Below, one piece after another: positions 60,266-64,000 of a stretch of 64,000 bases of DNA (position 1 is the stretch's first letter; each line of letters opens with the position of its first letter). The notes beneath the pieces were generated by a model. That model saw only the letters and a list, made by a program, of their open reading frames with translations. It made no database searches and was not told the DNA's origin. This stretch comes from Pullichristensenella excrementipullorum (GTDB lineage: Bacteria; Bacillota; Clostridia; Christensenellales; Aristaeellaceae). The position numbers were made by a program, and so were the translations under genes. The stretch is from positions 59,439-123,438 of the forward strand of contig DVOU01000025.1 in NCBI GenBank assembly GCA_018713365.1. Reading direction: 5' to 3'.

Positions 60266-61530
60266 AGGGTTTTTCTTTGTAGCAACGCTATTGTCTCCAC
60301 ATGCCCCGTATAGGCGAACATGTCCACTGGCTGGGCGAAGATGAGGCGGTAGCCGGCGGCGGTTAGGAGATTTAGGTCTCTGGCAAGGGTGGCGGGGTCG
60401 CAGGAGATGTAGGCGAGGCGTTCGGGGGCGGCTTGCAGGAGGGCTTCCAGTACTCGCTTGTCCGCGCCGCGGCGGGGTGGGTCGAGGATCGCGGCGGCGA
60501 AACGCTCGCCTGCGCGCACGAGGCGGGGAAGCTCTTCGGCGGCGTCGCCGCACAGGAAGCGGGCGGCGTGGTCCAGGTTGTTGCGGCGGGCATTGGCCCG
60601 GGCGTCGTTTACGGCGGGGCGCACGAGTTCTATACCCGTGGCCTGCGCACCGCGCGCGGCGGCGAGCAGGGTGATCGTACCCGCGCCGCAGTAGGCGTCG
60701 AGCAGGCTCTCCCCTGCCTTCAATTCCAGCGCGTCCAGCGCCACGGCGTACATGCGCTCGGCCTGCGTCGCGTTGACCTGAAAGAAACTTTGGGGCAGCA
60801 GCGAAAAGCTCAGGCCGCAGAGCGTCTCTTCCAGGCGTTCAGCGCCCGCGAGCAGGCGGCACTCGCCATCCAGCGCGTGGGCGGGTCGGGGCTTGAGGCG
60901 GCAGGAATAGAGCGAGGCGACGCCAGGAAATTCGCGGATGGGCGGTTCCTTGCCCGTGCCGCAGAGCGTGAGCATGACCTCGCCGCGGCGATCGACGCGT
61001 GTCACCGCGCCGCGCAGATCGCGCAGATCCATTTGAGCGAGTTCCTGGAGTACGCGCGCGCTCTCCCCGCGCTGCAACAGGCAATCCGCGACGGGCACGA
61101 CCTCGCGGCTGCCGGCGCGCATAAAGCCGATCTTCCCCTCGGCGATGGCGTATTCCATCTTGTTGCGGCAGCGCAGCGGACTGGGCATGGGCAGCGTCTT
61201 GCGCACATCCGGGTCGTCCATGCCCCCGATGCGGGTGAGCGCGTCTACGACGCGCTGGCGTTTGAGCCGCAGCGTTTCCGCATAGGTCATATGCCGCGCC
61301 TGACAGCCGCCGCAGCGCCCAAAGTATGGGCAATCCGGCTCGACGCGCGCGGGGGACGGCTCGCGCACCGCGAGCAGGCGCGTTTCGACATAGCGCTCGC
61401 AGTCGCGGACGATCTCCACATCCACCGTCTCTCCGGGAATGGAAAAAGGAACGAACGCGGCGCGCCCGTCCCGAAGCCGGCCCACGCCTTGCAGCTGTGA
61501 GCCGACGCCTGTGATGGAAATGGTCTCCAT
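60262..61530 (-). CDS. rlmD: 23S rRNA (uracil-5-)-methyltransferase RlmD/RumA-type
   Basis: 422 residues. TRAM-like domain (1-60), an iron-sulfur cluster set CPYFGRCGGC plus a later Cys (VADCLL), and the SAM domain with LDAYCGAGTITLLAA, ILDPPRRGADKRVLEAL, ISCDPATLARDL holding the catalytic Cys, and HVETIALL at the end. Firmicutes usually carry RlmCD modifying U747 and U1939. The ATG follows the pfkA stop with no gap and no ribosome site, so it depends on coupling. Confidence 0.93.
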   Translation of the reverse strand: METISITGVGSQLQGVGRLRDGRAAFVPFSIPGETVDVEIVRDCERYVETRLLAVREPSPARVEPDCPYFGRCGGCQARHMTYAETLRLKRQRVVDALTRIGGMDDPDVRKTLPMPSPLRCRNKMEYAIAEGKIGFMRAGSREVVPVADCLLQRGESARVLQELAQMDLRDLRGAVTRVDRRGEVMLTLCGTGKEPPIREFPGVASLYSCRLKPRPAHALDGECRLLAGAERLEETLCGLSFSLLPQSFFQVNATQAERMYAVALDALELKAGESLLDAYCGAGTITLLAAARGAQATGIELVRPAVNDARANARRNNLDHAARFLCGDAAEELPRLVRAGERFAAAILDPPRRGADKRVLEALLQAAPERLAYISCDPATLARDLNLLTAAGYRLIFAQPVDMFAYTGHVETIALLQRKTL

Positions 61531-62598
61531 TTACTTGTACTTGGTCATGACCGCCATGACGTTGATGAGGTCCGCGATCTCGGTATCCGCGGCGTGTTCA
61601 CCGATCTGCACATCGCTCAGCGGCACCTCGATGATGCGGTTGCCATGCTCGCCCACGGCCAGACCGCCCTGATCGTCGCGCAAAAGCTCGACGGCGCGCG
61701 AGCCGAGGCGGCCGGCGAGTATGCGGTCGCGGCCGGAGGGGCTGCCGCCGCGCTGTATGTAGCCCAGCACCGTGGCGCGGGTCTCGTGGCCGGAAAGCAC
61801 CTCGATGATCTCGGCGATCTGCGAGCTGGTGAGGTGTTCGGTGGAGATGTGGTTGAGCTTGTCGTGTTCGGCGCAGATAGCGGCGATGTCGCTGGTCTGC
61901 GACTGCATGGCGCCCTCGGCGAAGACGATGATCATCGAGGTCTTGCCGCGCAGCACGCCCCACTTGACGCGCTCGGCGATCTCCTCGATGCTCCAGGGGA
62001 TCTCCGGCACCATCACCATCTCCGCGCCGCAGGCAAAGGCCGTATGCAGGGCGATGTCGCCGCAGTTGCGGCCCATGACGGTGATGAGGCTGGCGCGCTC
62101 GTGGGAATCGCTGGTCTCGCGCACGCGGTTGATGCACTCGCAGGCGGTGTTGAGGGCGGTGTCGAAACCGATGGTGTAGTCGGTATAGGCAAGGTCATTG
62201 TCGATGGTGCCCGGCACGCCGATGGTGGGCACGCCCAGCGCGTTGAGCGCCGCGGCGCCCTTGTAGGTGCCGTCGCCGCCGATGCAGACAAGGCCCTCGA
62301 CGCCGAGGATGCGCAGGTTCTCTACGGCCTGCTGCTGGTACTCGGGCTTGAGAAAGTCCAGGCAGCGCGCCGTGCGCAAAAACGTACCGCCGCGGTGTAT
62401 CTTGTCCGACACGCTGCGGGAGGTGAGTATCTCAAAATCATCATGCTCGTCCTTGCTGCGCATGAGTACGCCATTGTAGCCGCGCTTGAAGCCGATGACC
62501 GACATTTCGTTCTGGAGGCAGGTGCGCACCACCGCGCGAATGGCGGCATTCATGCCCGGGGCGTCGCCGCCGGAAGTCAATACGCCGATCCTTTTCAT
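61531..62598 (-). CDS. pfkA: ATP-dependent 6-phosphofructokinase
   Basis: 355 residues. LTSGGDAPGMNAAIR, GGDGTYKGA with the Gly typical of ATP-dependent enzymes, PGTIDNDLAYTDYTIGFDTA with the catalytic Asp, MGRNCGDIA and YIQRGGSPSGRDR. About 35 residues longer than the Bacillus enzyme, due to an insert after FAEGAMQSQTSD (an AEHDKLNHISTEHL segment). Commits fructose 6-phosphate to glycolysis. Between a 69-residue protein gene and rlmD. Confidence 0.95.
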   Translation of the reverse strand: MKRIGVLTSGGDAPGMNAAIRAVVRTCLQNEMSVIGFKRGYNGVLMRSKDEHDDFEILTSRSVSDKIHRGGTFLRTARCLDFLKPEYQQQAVENLRILGVEGLVCIGGDGTYKGAAALNALGVPTIGVPGTIDNDLAYTDYTIGFDTALNTACECINRVRETSDSHERASLITVMGRNCGDIALHTAFACGAEMVMVPEIPWSIEEIAERVKWGVLRGKTSMIIVFAEGAMQSQTSDIAAICAEHDKLNHISTEHLTSSQIAEIIEVLSGHETRATVLGYIQRGGSPSGRDRILAGRLGSRAVELLRDDQGGLAVGEHGNRIIEVPLSDVQIGEHAADTEIADLINVMAVMTKYK

Positions 62599-62613
62599 GA
62601 GCAGACCCCTTCC

Positions 62614-62823
62614 TTATAGGTTGTTGTCCAGAATATACTTTTGTGCCTCTACCGCCTCGGAGCGCAGCACCATCAGCTCGAATGTGCCATCCGGCTGCGC
62701 GTTGCCGACCGCCCTGCGGCGCACCAGAAATCCCTCCGCAGCAAGCAGCGCTTCCACGCTGTCTGCCTGGCGAGCGCCTCGAGCCATATAAATGACCATC
62801 CAGAGCGCTTCATCCGGCTTCAT
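62614..62823 (-). CDS. Small DUF2007-like protein (69 aa)
   Basis: Start ATG 62823 with AGGAGGC upstream. A single beta-alpha domain: VIYMARGARQADSVEALLAAEGFLVRRRAVG, then TFELMVLRSEAVEAQKYI, resembling the small signal-transducing DUF2007-type fold in which a membrane-to-ligand role is unproven. 15 bases upstream of pfkA in the same transcript; similar small proteins precede pfkA in some Clostridia. Confidence 0.55.
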   Translation of the reverse strand: MKPDEALWMVIYMARGARQADSVEALLAAEGFLVRRRAVGNAQPDGTFELMVLRSEAVEAQKYILDNNL

Positions 62824-62854
62824 GTTTCCGCCTCCTGCTGAAAGAGTCAAACTT

Positions 62855-62883
62855 ATTATATACCGTGTCGGAACGGAAGTCAA
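62855..62883 (-). promoter_or_regulatory. Promoter of the small gene-pfkA-rlmD operon
   Basis: Minus strand TTGACT (62878-62883), 17-bp spacer, TATAAT (62855-62860). Confidence 0.88.
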
Positions 62884-62966
62884 ACGAAGACTATGTATAG
62901 AAGATGTTTTGAGAGCGGTCAAAGGCGTCGGACAATGTTAAATGTTGCAATGGAGCTTTGCGCATC

Positions 62967-62996
62967 TGGACAAAAGCGGGTATCCTGTGCTATAAT
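62967..62996 (+). promoter_or_regulatory. Promoter of the tRNA pair
   Basis: TGGACA (62967-62972), 18-bp spacer, TATAAT (62991-62996) with TGC before it. Confidence 0.75.
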
Positions 62997-63016
62997 CTTT
63001 AATTGTCAGCGGGCGC

Positions 63017-63092
63017 GCCAATGTAGCTCAGTTGGTAGAGCAGCCGATTCGTAATCAGCAGGTCAAGGGTTCGAGTCCCTTCATTGGCTCCA
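63017..63092 (+). tRNA. tRNA-Thr, anticodon CGT
   Basis: Full cloverleaf with encoded CCA: acceptor GCCAATG / CATTGGC, D arm GCTC / GAGC, anticodon loop TTCGTAA with CGT at 63050-63052, T arm AAGGG-TTCGAGT-CCCTT. Discriminator U73. One C-A mismatch inside the anticodon stem (63045 with 63057). Reads ACG codons. Confidence 0.95.
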
Positions 63093-63099
63093 TTGACGC

Positions 63100-63176
63100 C
63101 GAGGTGTAGCGCAGTTTGGTAGCGCGTTTGGTTCGGGACCAAAAGGTCGCAGGTTCAAATCCTGTCACCTCGACCA
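63100..63176 (+). tRNA. tRNA-Pro, anticodon CGG
   Basis: Acceptor CGAGGTG / CACCTCG, D arm GCGC / GCGC, anticodon stem TTTGG / CCAAA with loop TTCGGGA (anticodon CGG and G37 as usual for Pro), T arm GCAGG / CCTGT, A73 and encoded CCA. Reads CCG codons. Seven bases after tRNA-Thr. Confidence 0.95.
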
Positions 63177-63178
63177 CT

Positions 63179-63214
63179 AAAATCCGGATTTGTGAAAGCA
63201 AGTCCGGATTTTTT
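63179..63214 (+). terminator. Terminator after the tRNA pair
   Basis: AAATCCGGA / TCCGGATTT arms followed by six T. Confidence 0.88.
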
Positions 63215-63469
63215 GTTCCGCTTTTTTGGTCGAACCGGATACAAGCGGACAATCCCCCTTTCGGCTGCAATCGGATGACAACTGATAAAGGTGGATGAAT
63301 GTATTCGGGTGTCCGGGTTGCTCTCCCCTTTCGATCAGGGGCAGGCATAGGCAGATGTTTGAGGAATATGACGGTCTAAATAAGAAAACAGCCGTGCGGC
63401 AGAGATACTTAGATCTCTTTACCACAGCTTTTTGTGTGCGTTATTTCATTTGCTGTATGTTGAAACGCG
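63215..63469. other. Intergenic stretch, less GC-rich, no credible gene
   Basis: Both strands show only short frames without ribosome sites. Composition shifts to lower GC from here to the right edge, suggesting a different origin for this end. Nothing else recognised. Confidence 0.5.
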
Positions 63470-63527
63470 TTGCGCACGGCAATGCTCCCCCATTTCCTGC
63501 ATGTTAATGCGCGTTGCTTGTGGCAAC
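63470..63527. promoter_or_regulatory. Two operator-like palindromes TTGC-N5-GCAA
   Basis: TTGC-GCACG-GCAA at 63470-63482 and GTTGC-TTGTG-GCAAC at 63513-63527, centres 44 bp apart, inside a longer imperfect direct repeat (about 21 of 29 bases from TGTATGTTG and TGCATGTTA). The second overlaps the -35 box of the next promoter. Confidence 0.5.
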
Positions 63528-63546
63528 GGACTGTTCTGTCTATAAT
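63518..63546 (+). promoter_or_regulatory. Promoter of the partial HTH gene
   Basis: TTGTGG (63518-63523), 17-bp spacer, TATAAT (63541-63546). Confidence 0.75.
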
Positions 63547-63581
63547 AGTGTCAGCAGCGGAGAGAAAAGGAGGCGATCACT

Positions 63582-64000
63582 ATGCTCAACGAAAATATTA
63601 AAGCGCTTCGAAAATCCAAGGGGCTCTCGCAACAAGAGTTGGCCGTTAAGCTGAACGTCGTGCGACAGACCGTTTCAAAATGGGAACAAGGGCTGTCCGT
63701 TCCCGATTCCGTTATGTTGGTTTCAATATCGGAAGTACTGGAGACGCCCGTTAGCACATTGCTGGGAGAAACGGTTGTTGAAACAGAGCCCGATGCCCTA
63801 AGAGCGATTGGCGAAAAGCTGGAGGCAATAAACCTGCAGCTTGCGCGAAGGAAAACCACCCGAAGAAAAATTCTCCATGGGTCGCTTGTCGCATTATGTG
63901 CGGTTATAGTAGCGGCTTTTGTGATGCTGTTCCTGCTAAAAAGCCCTTACCTGGGATGGGATTACAGCGAACCTGAAACCGCCGTCCTTGGAGTAGGGCT
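63582..64000 (+). CDS. HTH (Cro/C1) regulator with a membrane segment, 3' end cut off
   Basis: 139 codons to the right edge, ATG after AAAAGGAGG. N-terminal HTH_3 (2-60: IKALRKSKGLSQQELAVKLNVVRQTVSKWEQG), a linker, a basic patch ARRKTTRRK and a membrane helix at about 105-125 (LVALCAVIVAAFVMLFLL). Such HTH-plus-membrane proteins are common in Clostridia. More AT-rich than the rest of the window. Palindromes at its promoter suggest autoregulation. Confidence 0.85.
   Translation, partial: MLNENIKALRKSKGLSQQELAVKLNVVRQTVSKWEQGLSVPDSVMLVSISEVLETPVSTLLGETVVETEPDALRAIGEKLEAINLQLARRKTTRRKILHGSLVALCAVIVAAFVMLFLLKSPYLGWDYSEPETAVLGVG

Noticed and set aside
63055..63348. Minus-strand frame of 97 codons with TGFEPATFWSRTKRATKLRYTS
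   Set aside because: This is the familiar false protein read antisense through tRNA genes; it covers the tRNA-Thr and tRNA-Pro genes and has no ribosome site.
63356..63507. Plus-strand frame MFEEYDGLNKKTAVRQRYLDLF
   Set aside because: No ribosome site, overlaps the operator repeats and has a Cys/Phe-rich random-looking end; perhaps a gene fragment but unsupported.

Overview
The window is GC-rich (visibly well above 60 percent G+C in coding DNA) but carries low-GC Gram-positive hallmarks: sigma-A type promoters, strong AGGAGG-type ribosome sites, three T-box leaders on aminoacyl-tRNA synthetase genes, HPr kinase, a CtsR-type heat-shock operator, a SpoIIP-like amidase and a SleB/CwlJ-like hydrolase. 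This points to a high-GC member of the Clostridia (Bacillota), perhaps one of the gut Christensenellales-like lineages; the order is inference only. Almost everything is chromosomal housekeeping. No phage, insertion sequence, CRISPR array or origin is visible.

Layout. 1-5.4 kb: a cut-off HlyD-type efflux adaptor coupled to a large proline-rich secreted protein, an SDR oxidoreductase, and a small DUF2975 / YozG-like / VanZ-like operon. 5.4-7.6 kb: promoter, T-box leader and thrS. 7.7-14.8 kb: the cell-elongation operon maf-mreB-mreC-mreD-PBP2-rodA on the minus strand. 14.9-20 kb: a tightly overlapping operon of a HelD-like motor helicase, two FAD oxidoreductases and a Cys-rich 78-residue protein. 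20-23 kb: an MFS transporter and a SpoIIP-like amidase with a DUF1614 membrane protein. 23.3-29.2 kb: HAD phosphatase, hprK, glucokinase, DUF1846, then pepT. 29.3-33 kb: a divergent pair, a ferritin-like diiron protein and a secreted RCC1-repeat protein. 33-34 kb: SRP RNA and ispE. 34.2-38.1 kb: T-box and serS, a NUDIX hydrolase, and an L,D-transpeptidase with five peptidoglycan-binding repeats. 38.2-42.4 kb: serC-serA-DUF1015 with an orphan BceR-like response regulator coupled at the end. 42.5-45.9 kb: AlaX editing protein, MATE exporter and HAD phosphatase. 46-50.8 kb: hsp20 with its operator, T-box with hisS-aspS, and an RluA-type pseudouridine synthase. 50.8-53.9 kb: an Imm-5-like protein, a small cell-wall hydrolase and pckA. 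54-58.6 kb: the threonine branch, thrC-thrB divergent from hom and asd. 58.7-62.9 kb: an HTH regulator, a DIP1984 protein, a gene-free structured stretch of about 0.7 kb, rlmD, pfkA and a 69-residue protein. 63-64 kb: tRNA-Thr(CGT), tRNA-Pro(CGG), then an AT-richer stretch with a partial HTH membrane regulator.

How parts fit together. Amino-acid supply (serC/serA, hom/asd/thrB/thrC) lies near the synthetases serS and thrS, and the thrS leader can be cross-checked against the tRNA-Thr in the same window: its acceptor-pairing bases TGGA complement the U73CCA end of that tRNA. The hisS-aspS leader reads best as an aspartate sensor (GAC specifier, TGGC acceptor pairing) even though hisS is the first gene. 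Central carbon genes (hprK, glk, pfkA, pckA) and envelope genes (mre/PBP2/rodA, L,D-transpeptidase, amidase, hydrolase) are both well represented. Unusual candidates for follow-up are the ferritin-like protein, the RCC1 protein, the SpoIIP-like amidase with a C-terminal anchor, the orphan response regulator and the hairpin-rich gene-free stretch. I did not find convincing evidence of a wholly new system.
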